From contig NZ_JAGYPI010000002.1 of NCBI RefSeq assembly GCF_018343615.1, forward strand, positions 391,562 through 455,561: a stretch of DNA of 64,000 nt, read 5' to 3'. Shown here piece after piece: positions 47,134-55,477 of this stretch (positions are counted from its first letter, which is position 1; the number at the start of each line of letters is the position of its first letter). A program made the position numbers and the translations under genes. The DNA is from Bacillus sp. FJAT-49736 (GTDB lineage Bacteria > Bacillota > Bacilli > Bacillales > Bacillaceae_C). The notes under the pieces are model-generated. The model had not been told where the DNA came from. It did no database searches and worked only from the letters and a program-made list of their open reading frames with translations.

Positions 47134-47457
47134 CTAATGTCTTGGTGCAAATAACATAACCAAAACTCCTAATAAACAGATACCTGCACCGAGCCAGTCA
47201 TATAAATCAGGTGTTTTCTTATCCATACCCCATCCCCATAAAACAGATAGTATGATAAATATCCCGCCGTAAGCTGCGTATACCCTACCAAACGATGAGA
47301 AGGATTGGAAGGTGGCGATTACACCATATATAAATAACACTATACCTCCAAAAATCCCCCAGATCAAAGGTTTATCTTCTCTTAGCCATTGCCAAATAAG
47401 ATATCCTCCACCAATTTCCGCAATCCCTGCTAAAATAAAAATTACTATTGCAATCAT
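47134..47457 (-). CDS. YnfA/UPF0060 family small membrane protein
   Basis: 107 residues from the ATG at 47457 (AGAAGG lies five bases upstream). Four membrane helices; family marks [28 protein letters not shown] and [14 protein letters not shown] are all present. The fold is related to the small multidrug-resistance class. The substrate is not known. Confidence 0.93.
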   Translation of the reverse strand: MIAIVIFILAGIAEIGGGYLIWQWLREDKPLIWGIFGGIVLFIYGVIATFQSFSSFGRVYAAYGGIFIILSVLWGWGMDKKTPDLYDWLGAGICLLGVLVMLFAPRH

Positions 47458-47516
47458 GTCCACCTTCTTGCTATTTAACTGCTAAGACCGTTTCTTAAAA
47501 TTTATTCAAGCATCTT

Positions 47517-48089
47517 TTATTCTTCATTCTTATCCAAATGATATATTAATTGCACTACACCGGAGGAGAATGTTTTTGTTTCAACCATTTTCAAACCGAC
47601 TCTCTTTTCAATATCCATAAACAACGGTTTTCCTTCTCCCAAAATAACAGGGTGAACAGATAATCGAAATTCATCCACAAGCCCTAAATTTATAAACGTT
47701 GTAATAAGACTTGAACCGCCATATAGCCAAATATCTTTGCCAGGTATACTCTTTATTCTATTGACTTCTTCCAGAATATTATCATGGATAAATATCGCTT
47801 TATTATCCCCTTTTTGCGTTCTGGAAAACACATATTTCTTCTTACTGTGAACTAGATCCCATAGTTCTCTTTCTGTTTCACTAGCATCCATATTTGGAGT
47901 ATATTGTCCCCACAAATCGTAGCTTTTTCTTCCATAAAATATCGTATCAATTTGATTTAAGAAATTAGTAAACCCCATATCAGGGTCCATGATGCACCAA
48001 TCGATTTCTCCATGTTTCCCTTCAATAAATCCGTCTAGAGTAACAGCTAAATCTAAAATTACTCTTCTTGTTCTTACGTTGGTAGACAT
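47517..48089 (-). CDS. Dihydrofolate reductase-like protein (RibD C-terminal family)
   Basis: 190 residues: VILDLAVTLDGFIEG at the N-terminus, DTIFYGRKSYDLW, KYVFSRTQ, and IWLYGGSSLITTFINLGLVDEF with VHPVILGEGKPLF, the pattern of stand-alone RibD-C/YyaP-type NADPH-dependent reductases. GGGGAGGAAG precedes the ATG. The physiological substrate is unknown. It lies 53 bp upstream of the YnfA gene on the same strand and may be cotranscribed with it. Confidence 0.9.
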   Translation of the reverse strand: MSTNVRTRRVILDLAVTLDGFIEGKHGEIDWCIMDPDMGFTNFLNQIDTIFYGRKSYDLWGQYTPNMDASETERELWDLVHSKKKYVFSRTQKGDNKAIFIHDNILEEVNRIKSIPGKDIWLYGGSSLITTFINLGLVDEFRLSVHPVILGEGKPLFMDIEKRVGLKMVETKTFSSGVVQLIYHLDKNEE

Positions 48090-48435
48090 TATTCTTCCTC
48101 CCCACTAAACAATGTATTTACATTATAGATTTCTCCATTATTCATGTACAAACCTGCTGTTTTTTTTAGAAAGAAAATTTTTCGAATAGCTTTATCCATA
48201 AACTGAATACAACAAAAAAAGCCGGCACTCGCAGTTGTACTCCTTTCCCTTTTATTTATCAAAACTTCCACACTAGTCAAAAAAGAAAATAGCCGCACAT
48301 TCTTTTGGTAGAACCGCAGACAGTCATTCTTCCGTTACTATATGAAAAAAATACTCGAAATTTGGATTTTGTTGTAAAATGGGAGTAGGTATATTTTACT
48401 GGTTTTTGAGATTTTTTTTATTCGGGGGGATTTGT
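48090..48435. other. Intergenic region between divergent genes
   Basis: About 345 bp. The open frame at 48089-48298 (minus) overlaps the reductase start and has no ribosome site, so it is not called. The rest holds promoter DNA for the unknown operon to the right. Confidence 0.4.
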
Positions 48436-48714
48436 ATGTTTTGGGTGACTTTACTAGTTATTATCATTGCCTTTGTCCTCGTTGGTTGGCTAAAACAACG
48501 AGGCAAAACAGCCAAACAATTGGATCCAATATCTCCCACCGCGATTCATGCCACGTATTCAAACAGCAATAGTACATATGTGGCCGACGGGACGAGTGAT
48601 CGTTTTGTGATCAAAAAAGATGATCGCTTTGAATTTTTAATTGAAAATGGAATGATTGTAGCTTGCAAGGATAAGAGCCGACATTCGGATTTCATTTACT
48701 ATACGGAGGGATAA
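48436..48714 (+). CDS. Small membrane protein, first gene of the unknown operon
   Basis: 92 residues from the ATG that follows GGGGGGA; the frame also opens 19 codons earlier with a poor ribosome site. One N-terminal membrane segment (2-19, VTLLVIIIAFVLVGWL) is followed by a basic stretch and a cytoplasmic domain of about 65 residues (YVADGTSDRFVIKKDDRFEF). No family recognised. It is separated by one base from the next gene, so tight coupling is likely. The region downstream encodes a second membrane peptide and two large proteins, which suggests a membrane-bound complex. Confidence 0.65.
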   Translation: MFWVTLLVIIIAFVLVGWLKQRGKTAKQLDPISPTAIHATYSNSNSTYVADGTSDRFVIKKDDRFEFLIENGMIVACKDKSRHSDFIYYTEG

Positions 48715-48715
48715 C

Positions 48716-49627
48716 ATGGGACTGTTAGATTGGGCAACAGATAAAGTCCAGTCCTTTACTGGTGAGTCAGAAAGAAGAGCATTAGTCGAAGAAACAAAAA
48801 CGATTTATAGCCAACACAGAGCTACGGTTGAATCGAAACTCATGATCATTAATCGGCTTATTAAGGAATTTAACCAAAAGATTCATTTCCTTAATATCTT
48901 TAGAAAAGAGAAGGTTAAGATCACCATTGATGCACTACATGCGTTTTTAAGCAAATTTGGGAGCCTTGAAAAAGCCAACCGGTTTGCAAATGAAGAGGAA
49001 AAAGAGATTCTTGATCTTCCAGATAAAAGGTTCGAAGAGATGGAAGATTATATTCAGGACATTGACTGGAGCAAGGATGAAGTGTTTAAAAAGACTTTTT
49101 TCAAAACGGTCTTTGGCGCAAGGTCGGAAACGAGAAAACAAAATCTCTCCATGCGAGAAGAGCTTCATGAATACAGGCTTGAAGCCAAAAGTACCGAAAA
49201 GAAGATGGATTTAAAAGAAAAGTCGGTCCTGTGGGACATGGAAATAAGTGATTTATATAAACGGAACATCCAAACGATTGATCAGACCGTAAAGGAAAAA
49301 ATCCTTCCTGAAATGGAATTAATCGAAGCTATGATGGACGCTGAAGTGATCAAAAATTACATTCTTGCAAAACAAGAATTAGAGAATATCCCGATGAACA
49401 AAGATATTAGTCTATTAAAAGGAACGTTGTATGAAAAACATTATAATTTTATAAAAAATACCTTCCTTTTCTTCATCGTAAGTAAGAAGGTCTATAATAC
49501 GCCGGTTCTCACGCGACTTTTAAATGAAAAGCTATCAAAGGAAGATAAGGTAGAGCTTGAAAAACAAGCCCGAATTCTAGAAGATCAAGAAACCGTGTTA
49601 AAGCAAAACATGGTTCAAGGAGCCTAA
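48716..49627 (+). CDS. Unknown coiled-coil protein of the 48.4-51.8 kb operon
   Basis: 303 residues, no signal peptide and no clear membrane segment. The start ATG follows the preceding stop by one base, with ACGGAGGG as ribosome site. The protein is charged and helical with LVEETKTIYSQHRATVESKL and RRLNEKLSKE-like coiled-coil patches. A more hydrophobic patch (NFIKNTFLFFIVSKKVY, about 247-263) may contact membrane or partners. I do not recognise it. Together with the 576-residue product it forms the core of the operon. Confidence 0.65.
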   Translation: MGLLDWATDKVQSFTGESERRALVEETKTIYSQHRATVESKLMIINRLIKEFNQKIHFLNIFRKEKVKITIDALHAFLSKFGSLEKANRFANEEEKEILDLPDKRFEEMEDYIQDIDWSKDEVFKKTFFKTVFGARSETRKQNLSMREELHEYRLEAKSTEKKMDLKEKSVLWDMEISDLYKRNIQTIDQTVKEKILPEMELIEAMMDAEVIKNYILAKQELENIPMNKDISLLKGTLYEKHYNFIKNTFLFFIVSKKVYNTPVLTRLLNEKLSKEDKVELEKQARILEDQETVLKQNMVQGA

Positions 49628-49630
49628 GCT

Positions 49631-51361
49631 ATGGAATTGAAAGAAGTTGTTAAGCGCCGAAATGCTCTGGCAGAACAAGAAAAGAAAATTTATTTGAATG
49701 CCGTAACCCAGCTAAACACGCGATCAAAGGATCTGCTTACAAACAACTTTGGAACCCAGCTTGTTCATGCAAGTGTAAGAGATCTCTCAGGTCAAGTGGT
49801 CAGACGTTTTTTTAATTTGGGGGATTTATACATAACTGCCGATCAACTGGCAAAGCGAATCGTTCAGTTTGATTATAAAAATGAATATGATCCATTAGCC
49901 GGGAACAAAGAATATCAAAAAGAAGTCTATAACTATAATGATCGTGATAGTAAATACTATAATTCCACTCTAAAAAGCATCAATGAACGAAGTGCCGCTT
50001 CCGTTAAAGCCTTTCATGAGGGAGACCGCAAAGCAGAGCACTATTATGATCAAAATGGAACCGAATATACGAGTCGAACCGTTTATAAAACGAATGCCAT
50101 TGACCCAGATAGTGACTATATGAAGGATGACTTAACGGGTAGGAAAGTCAGAAAGGAGACTATCCAGGGCGATCATGTAAGGGCTGTGAAAAGCGCCACC
50201 TATAATGAGCGTTACTTGGGTGAGGGCTATCGCCAAGAAATGGAGAAGGCTTATAACTCAGTAGAAAATATGCAATGGATCGATGGTAGAGCCAATATCG
50301 TTAAAGGAGCTGCCGCAACGCCAGAGGAAACCATTCAGAAATGGGAAAATGAAGACAGTGTAGCTCGTGACCATTTAATGAAAATGGGGTATTTGAATGA
50401 AGAAGGTAAAGTTCCTAAACATGTGAAGAAGGAATTAGAAAAAAATTATCGGCATATTGGAAATGTAGAAAGTCGCGCAGCGCTCAAGCATGCAAACTAT
50501 AAAAAAATGGGCTCCGATGCCGCCAAGGACACGGGGAAAGCGGTTGGCAAAATTATTACAGGGCAACTCATTTATTACACACTTCCTCCACTTGTATATG
50601 AGACAAAAACGATTATTAAAAACCGACATATAACGCTGGAGACATTTTTTCCTGAGATTAAAAAAGCATCTAAACGTGTTATTCAATATGTATCTTCTAA
50701 GTTGAAGCAAATCCTGATTAACCTATCAAACAATGTCGTTAAGAAATTCTTGAAATCTTTCTTCGATATTTTGTTATCAATTTTAAAAAGCACTGTGAAG
50801 AAAGTGATGGGCCTAGTGAAAGATCTAGTATTGGCTGTCGTCGATTCGATGAAAATACTATTTAACAAAAGTGCAACCAAAGCGCAAAAAGCGGATGCCG
50901 TGTTTAATCTCGTCTCGGTGACAGTCACTAACGCTGTCGTCCAAGCCCTCATTGAGTATATAAGTAAACAGCTTGGGCTGCCAGATTTTGTGACGGAGGT
51001 TATTGAACTCTTAGCCATTGTCATCACTTCCAATATCGTCATGCTCATTTTACAAAAAGTAGATCTATTTGACGTCCGTTATGGCATCTTAGTAGCCAAT
51101 CTTGAAAAGGTGTTTAAGGAGACAAGTGAAACATATGACCGAGAGCTTCAATTAGTGGAAGAGGCTACGGATCTGGAGGTAAGAAATATCTTGGATAAGG
51201 CGAGTAAAGAGATTGATAGTTTGGAAGAAAGGCTTGCAGATTTTGATGTGTATGCCGATTCCGCCACAGAGCATCTTGACCGAGTTAATAAAATGTTTAA
51301 CATGAACATTGATTTTGAAAATGAATGGCTGCAATTCATGGCCGTTGCCCATACTAGCTAG
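49631..51361 (+). CDS. Unknown 576-residue protein with hydrophobic central helices
   Basis: It starts three bases after the previous stop, with AAGGAGCC as ribosome site. The first 300 residues are hydrophilic and rich in Lys, Glu, Asn and Tyr. Residues about 310-490 contain hydrophobic and amphipathic helices (FFDILLSILKSTVKKVMGLV, LVLAVVDSMKILF, ELLAIVITSNIVMLILQKV), like membrane-inserting or pore-type segments. The last 80 residues return to a charged coiled coil (ELQLVEEATDLEVRNILDKA). No signal peptide. No family recognised. The layout, hydrophilic head, hydrophobic middle and coiled-coil tail, resembles toxins or membrane-remodelling proteins in outline only. Confidence 0.65.
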   Translation: MELKEVVKRRNALAEQEKKIYLNAVTQLNTRSKDLLTNNFGTQLVHASVRDLSGQVVRRFFNLGDLYITADQLAKRIVQFDYKNEYDPLAGNKEYQKEVYNYNDRDSKYYNSTLKSINERSAASVKAFHEGDRKAEHYYDQNGTEYTSRTVYKTNAIDPDSDYMKDDLTGRKVRKETIQGDHVRAVKSATYNERYLGEGYRQEMEKAYNSVENMQWIDGRANIVKGAAATPEETIQKWENEDSVARDHLMKMGYLNEEGKVPKHVKKELEKNYRHIGNVESRAALKHANYKKMGSDAAKDTGKAVGKIITGQLIYYTLPPLVYETKTIIKNRHITLETFFPEIKKASKRVIQYVSSKLKQILINLSNNVVKKFLKSFFDILLSILKSTVKKVMGLVKDLVLAVVDSMKILFNKSATKAQKADAVFNLVSVTVTNAVVQALIEYISKQLGLPDFVTEVIELLAIVITSNIVMLILQKVDLFDVRYGILVANLEKVFKETSETYDRELQLVEEATDLEVRNILDKASKEIDSLEERLADFDVYADSATEHLDRVNKMFNMNIDFENEWLQFMAVAHTS

Positions 51362-51374
51362 GGGGAAATAGTGA

Positions 51375-51446
51375 ATGCCAATATTAATCATAGTAATCAT
51401 CGTCATTATTTTATTGTGGGGATTTGCCAAACTTAACAGTAGGTAG
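51375..51446 (+). CDS. 23-residue membrane peptide
   Basis: ATG behind GGGGGA, 13 bases after the 576-residue gene. The peptide is one hydrophobic helix (PILIIVIIVIILLWGFAKL) with a basic tail (NSR) and an immediate TAG. Position, ribosome site and composition all fit a real single-pass membrane peptide. It lies ten bases before the next gene. It could be a partner, regulator or toxin-like peptide of the operon. Confidence 0.6.
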   Translation: MPILIIVIIVIILLWGFAKLNSR

Positions 51447-51456
51447 GCGAAGCGGG

Positions 51457-51765
51457 ATGAAAGAAGAAAAATTTACGGATGCCCAATGGTGTCAAATTGA
51501 ATTAGGTAAGCAGCACGGTCTAGAAGAGAAGCAACTTGCCTTATACGCTAACCCTGCCTTCAATGAAGAACAAATGGAACAAATCAGGTGGGGTCTCGAA
51601 CAAGGCTTTCCAATGGAAAAACTTAAACTTTTGGCCGTGCCTCACTTCAATGTTGAACAAATTCGCGCTATATTATGGGCAATCGAGGCTGGGCTGTCAG
51701 AAAATAAGCTGCTGGAAATAGCCAATCCCTCGCTTTCTGCTGAAGAAATGGTGAGAAGGTTTTAG
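51457..51765 (+). CDS. Helical-repeat protein, last gene of the unknown operon
   Basis: 102 residues from an ATG behind AGGCGAAGCGGG; the frame opens 11 codons earlier inside the 23-residue gene. Three or four repeats of about 23 residues (LYANPAFNEEQMEQIRWGLE, LLAVPHFNVEQIRAILWAIE and LEIANPSLSAEEMVRRF) are visible. This Asn-Pro/Glu-Gln-hydrophobic-Ile-Gly-Leu repeat occurs in many hypothetical Firmicute proteins, often on mobile or accessory DNA. It is probably a binding module. The 51-bp tandem array starts ten bases after the stop. Confidence 0.65.
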   Translation: MKEEKFTDAQWCQIELGKQHGLEEKQLALYANPAFNEEQMEQIRWGLEQGFPMEKLKLLAVPHFNVEQIRAILWAIEAGLSENKLLEIANPSLSAEEMVRRF

Positions 51766-51775
51766 GGAGTACCCG

Positions 51776-52813
51776 ATGAAAGACAAAATTTCGGATTTCC
51801 CCTGAAAAATGTCCTTCATCTACCGGATGAAAGACAAAATTTTGGTTTTTCCTTAAAAAATGTCCTTCATCTACCGGATGAAAGACAAAATTTCGGCTTT
51901 TCCTTAAAAAATGTCCTTCATCTACCGAATGAAAGACAAAATTTTGGTTTTTCCTTAAAAAATGTCCTTCATCTACCGGATGAAAGACAAAATTTCGGCT
52001 TTTCCTTAAAAAATGTCCTTCATCTACCGGATGAAAGACAAAATTTCGACTTTTCCCTTGAAAATGTCCTTCATCTACCGGATGAAAGACAAAATTTCGG
52101 CTTTACCTTAAAAAATGTCCTTCATCTACCGGATGAAAGACAAAATTTCGACTTTTCCCTTGAAAATGTCCTTCATCTACCGAATGAAAGACAAAATTTT
52201 GGTTTTTCCTTAAAAAATGTCCTTCATCTACCGAATGAAAGACAAAATTTCGGCTTTAGCCTTGAAAAATGTCCTTCATCTACCGGATGAAAGACAAAAT
52301 TTCGGCTTTTCCTTAAAAAATGTCCTTCATCTACCGGATGAAAGACAAAATTTCGGCTTTTCCTTAAAAAATGTCCTTCATCTACCGGATGAAAGACAAA
52401 ATTTCGACTTTTCCCTTGAAAATGTCCTTCATCTACCGAATGAAAGACAAAATTTTGGTTTTTCCCTTGAAAATGTCCTTCATCTACCGGATGAAAGACA
52501 AAATTTCGACTTTTCCCTTGAAAATGTCCTTCATCTACCGAATGAAAGACAAAATTTCGGCTTTTCCCTTGAAAATGTCCTTCATCTACCGAATGAAAGA
52601 CAAAATTTCGGCTTTTCCTTAAAAAATGTCCTTCATCTACCGGATGAAAGACAAAATTTCGACTTTTCCCTTGAAAATGTCCTTCATCTACCGGATGAAA
52701 GACAAAATTTCGGCTTTACCCCCAGAAAATGTCCTTCATCTACCGAATGAAAGACAAAATTTCGGCTTTACCCTCGGAAAATGTCCTTCAACAACCGGAT
52801 GCAAAAACAAAAT
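51776..52813. repeat. 51-bp tandem hairpin repeat, about 20 copies
   Basis: Units begin ATGAAAGACAAAATTT and end AATGTCCTTCATCTACCGG/A. They start every 51 bp at 51776, 51827, 51878 and so on to 52695. Three units are 52 bp (starting 52235, 52695, 52747), and the last (52799) is degenerate. In each unit ATGAAAGACA pairs with TGTCCTTCAT (9 of 10), giving a hairpin. Variation falls mainly in the loop (TTTCGGC, TTTTGGT or TTTCGAC; TTAAAAAA or CTTGAAAA) and the G/A before ATG. Because 51 is divisible by three, long open frames appear, but two overlapping frames are equally open, so I do not call a protein. Confidence 0.95.
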
Positions 52814-52816
52814 TCC

Positions 52817-52855
52817 AACTAATCCCTCTAGTCTTAATTGCTAGAGGGATTAGTT
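52817..52855. terminator. Perfect 15-bp inverted repeat closing the array
   Basis: AACTAATCCCTCTAG, nine bases, CTAGAGGGATTAGTT. It lies directly after the degenerate last repeat. The T-tract is poor, but the stem is strong. It probably terminates transcripts from the operon and array. Confidence 0.6.
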
Positions 52856-53032
52856 GAACTATCTACAAATATGCTAAAAAATTCGGTAACTCGAATCCGT
52901 CACGCTTTCAAAACCTTCTATCAGCTTGATCCAATAGTGGGGAAGTTTCTTGCTGCTATAGTATTTTCATTGGAGGTTATATTGAGTGACATACTTTTTA
53001 TATAAGGTTCCTCTTGTGGACACACGTTCCTT

Positions 53033-53196
53033 GATTTGTGAAAAAAGCAGCGATTTCACGACTTTAGAGGAATGACGTACCGCTATTGGGCAAAAATCAA
53101 CCCCAATTTACCTGTTAATAGGTGAATAGCGGATTCCCTGTCCTCAAATAGCTCAAAATTGCTGTTTTCATGAAAATAAGGGATCCTGTGACCTTA
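53033..53196. repeat. Foldback intergenic repeat, copy 2
   Basis: Matches 36713-36880 in order: ATTTGTGAAAAAAGCAG, GATTTCA, CTTTAGAGGA, GACGT-CCGCTA, AATAGCGGAT, TGTTTT, GAAAATAAGGGATCCTGTG. CCGCTATT pairs with AATAGCGG and TTTAGAGGA with TCCTCAAA, so the whole element folds into one imperfect stem. It has no coding frame and no flanking gene in common with copy 1. Confidence 0.75.
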
Positions 53197-53258
53197 ATCT
53201 AAGAAAGACTATTTACATTTTGCATATCCGAATTTACCCCATATCAAGAATATTCATT

Positions 53259-53483
53259 TTATAATATCACACCAGCAAAGTTCCCTCTTAACACTTGTTT
53301 CTCATTCTGATTTGTACATGAGAAAGATGCCATAATAGCGATTCTATTATTATCTTGCTTTTCAAAATGTTCAATGGTTACTTCACAAATTATTGTATCT
53401 CCCGTCACGGTTGTTCGATAAAGGAATAAAAATACTGAGAGTAAGTCAGTTTTAATTGTGTAGCGACTAAATATCCAGACCAT
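53259..53483 (-). pseudogene. Remnant of a MaoC-like (hotdog) dehydratase
   Basis: 74 codons. The last 50 residues read as the end of a MaoC/R-hydratase domain: VTGDTIICEVTIEHF, then RIAIMASFSCTNQN and LRGNFAGVIL. The catalytic first half of the fold (Asp/His motif) is missing and no ribosome site precedes the ATG. This is most likely a truncated gene. Confidence 0.5.
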
Positions 53484-53645
53484 TATTTAAGCTGGTTCCA
53501 ATTATTAGACACTATCAAACATATAAAAGATAACTTTACTATAACCAAAATCGTTCGAACGAGCAGGTTTCAATAATCGGAAGGAAAAAGGTATATAGAA
53601 AGGGAACTATTATATATACCAGAATAGAATAATGGAGAGAAGCCT

Positions 53646-54017
53646 ATGAGTAAATCATTTATTGAACAAGTACATTATATTAGAATTCCTGTAAAAGATT
53701 TAGAACTGTCTGCACAATGGTATAGAGATGTGTTAGGGCTCCAGTTATTAAACATTACTGAGGAACTTGCGATTTTAAAAGTAAATGAAGGACCTTTCTT
53801 ACTGATCTTAATCCCTACCAGAGATGAAACATTTGCACATTTTACAATTGATAATGAACAAGAATTTAGCATTGGCTTTACAAGTCGAGAATTATCTGAA
53901 TTTCACCAACACTTAATTGATAATCAAGTTAAGGTCGAGGATATAAAAGAGGATAATGGTCATGCCTTTTTCCACTTTTATGACCCAAATGGTAATAAAC
54001 TTCAAGTACACTGGTAA
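53646..54017 (+). CDS. VOC (glyoxalase/bleomycin-resistance) family protein
   Basis: 123 residues, one VOC unit with two beta-alpha-beta-beta-beta modules: VHYIRIPVKDLELSAQWYRD and FFHFYDPNGNKLQVHW are the family marks. One VOC unit usually dimerises to form the metal site. The usual metal glutamate in the last strand is not where expected (HW at the end), so catalytic type is uncertain. GGAGAG lies before the ATG. A terminator follows. Confidence 0.88.
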   Translation: MSKSFIEQVHYIRIPVKDLELSAQWYRDVLGLQLLNITEELAILKVNEGPFLLILIPTRDETFAHFTIDNEQEFSIGFTSRELSEFHQHLIDNQVKVEDIKEDNGHAFFHFYDPNGNKLQVHW

Positions 54018-54058
54018 GATTATAGTAAAAAAATTTGGTGCTTTAACGGATTAAGAAC

Positions 54059-54089
54059 GGGAACGTCGAAATCAGACGTTCCCATTTTT
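54059..54089 (+). terminator. Terminator of the VOC gene
   Basis: GGGAACGTC, seven bases, GACGTTCCC, then ATTTTTTCC. Confidence 0.9.
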
Positions 54090-54345
54090 TCCTAAAAAAC
54101 AACAATACTATTTAACAAAGCCAAATAAAAAGATTGAAACCGTCCCCCTCGTTTAAAAATGTGATTATCGTAAAAATAATACTTTGTCTCATTGCCATGC
54201 TTTTACGATAAAACTGTTCCAAGCAATATTCACTATTTAATAAAAAGAAAAAGTGGATGAGTTTTTTTATGATCAAATGGATGGTCCATTCGTTGTGTTC
54301 TTCCTTTAATATATGATTGGAAGATGAATTATCATATTCACATAA

Positions 54346-54555
54346 TCATGTTGTATAAAGGAGGACAATGATATGACACTGAGTAAGCTGCAACGATAGT
54401 CTGCGATTAACACCATATAAATTAGCCAATCCTCTTTCGGAAGGTAGCGGCTTATCTAATGGAAACGTACCATCTGCAATACCATTTTCAATATGCTCCG
54501 CTATTTGTTTATACACTGGTTTTTTCAAGTTTCTATCTGGCTTCCATTCCATCAT
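54346..54555 (-). pseudogene. MocR/GntR-type regulator remnant
   Basis: The N-terminal 50 residues are a clear GntR winged helix as in MocR proteins (KPVYKQIAEHIENGI, PLPSERGLANLYGVNR). Right after GVNR a one-base loss near 54402 shifts the frame. In the other frame TIVAAYS continues the family pattern for a few codons and then homology stops. The aminotransferase-like part is absent. The start has AAGGGAC before it. Confidence 0.7.
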
Positions 54556-54965
54556 GAACAGTCCCTTTCAAGAATATTACTAAACTAGAGTTAAAAAAAT
54601 AGGAGTTTCTATGCTCCCATTTTTGTAACGGATATCCCATGTATAACTACTTATGGATTATGTCCTTTTTGGTACATATACATGTAAAGCATTTCATATA
54701 AAACCTTTTCATAATAGAATAATATCGTAATGTTATTTTTCATATAAAAGTGGTTGGAAACATTGTTCAGTAATTGGATGGTTTCTTTACCAGTAAATTA
54801 TTCTATTATAGTAAAGGAAGAGATTCGTTCTATTATTTTATTAAATTATAAAACCACTTATCGATGAATTCTTATCATCCAGATTTATTATTCTTTGTGA
54901 AATATATCACAACACAAGCACCGATTGATTTTCCATTTTAAATAAAACAACGGAGATGAAGGAAT
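54556..54965. other. AT-rich intergenic region
   Basis: About 410 bp of AT-rich DNA, without a supported gene or structured element. It contains the promoter side of the YfmQ gene. Confidence 0.4.
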
Positions 54966-55403
54966 ATGACTTGGATTTTTATACTTTCGTTAGTCCTTGC
55001 AGGGAGTGTTAAAATAATTTTGACCTGCCCTCCCACAAGTGCTGTAGAATGGCTTTTAAGTAAATTCGAATTACATTCGAAACTTCAGGAAGCAAGTACC
55101 ATCATAACGTTGGACGGCAAACGCTTAGAAGGGGAAGATAAACAGGAATTTATTCATTCTTTTAATGAGGCTACGTTTCTAGAGCGGTATTATGTACACC
55201 CAGGAAACGAGAAGTTAATCCTGCAGCCGGATAACGGCGGTACTCCCTTAGTAATTGATACTAAAAGAGGTAAAATCAATGTAAAGCTATTTGTATACCG
55301 CTATGAGGATCATGTGGATGTGGTTAAACAGTATAGGAAAAAAATGCTTGCCTATAGTGTGCGCTCTGATAGTCTTCAAAGGACTTTTCCGGCAATGGTA
55401 TAA
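54966..55403 (+). CDS. yfmQ: YfmQ family protein
   Basis: 145 residues, the same length as B. subtilis YfmQ as I recall it. N-terminal membrane segment (3-20, WIFILSLVLAGSVKIILT), then SAVEWLLSKFELHSKLQEAS and LERYYVHPGNEKLILQPDNG. The body is outside or peripheral to the membrane. GGAG precedes the ATG by a standard distance. Function unknown. Single gene with a strong terminator. Confidence 0.75.
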   Translation: MTWIFILSLVLAGSVKIILTCPPTSAVEWLLSKFELHSKLQEASTIITLDGKRLEGEDKQEFIHSFNEATFLERYYVHPGNEKLILQPDNGGTPLVIDTKRGKINVKLFVYRYEDHVDVVKQYRKKMLAYSVRSDSLQRTFPAMV

Positions 55404-55414
55404 CTTTTCAAAAA

Positions 55415-55441
55415 AAGGCGGCCATAAAAGGCCGCCTTTCT
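55415..55441 (+). terminator. Terminator of yfmQ
   Basis: GGCGGCC, ATAAAA, GGCCGCC, with flanking AAA/TTT pairs. Confidence 0.9.
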
Positions 55442-55477
55442 CTATAACATTCCACACCATCTGCTAGTAAAGAATTA

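Noticed and set aside
48089-48298. 69-codon ORF before the reductase gene
   Set aside because: Overlaps the reductase start, no ribosome site, and irregular composition.
51776-52813. CRISPR array
   Set aside because: Units are nearly identical over their full 51 bp, with no unique spacers and no cas genes nearby.
52217-52844. Repeat proteins encoded by the 51-bp array
   Set aside because: The openness follows from the unit length being a multiple of three. Two frames are equally open, starts lie inside units, and there is no ribosome site.
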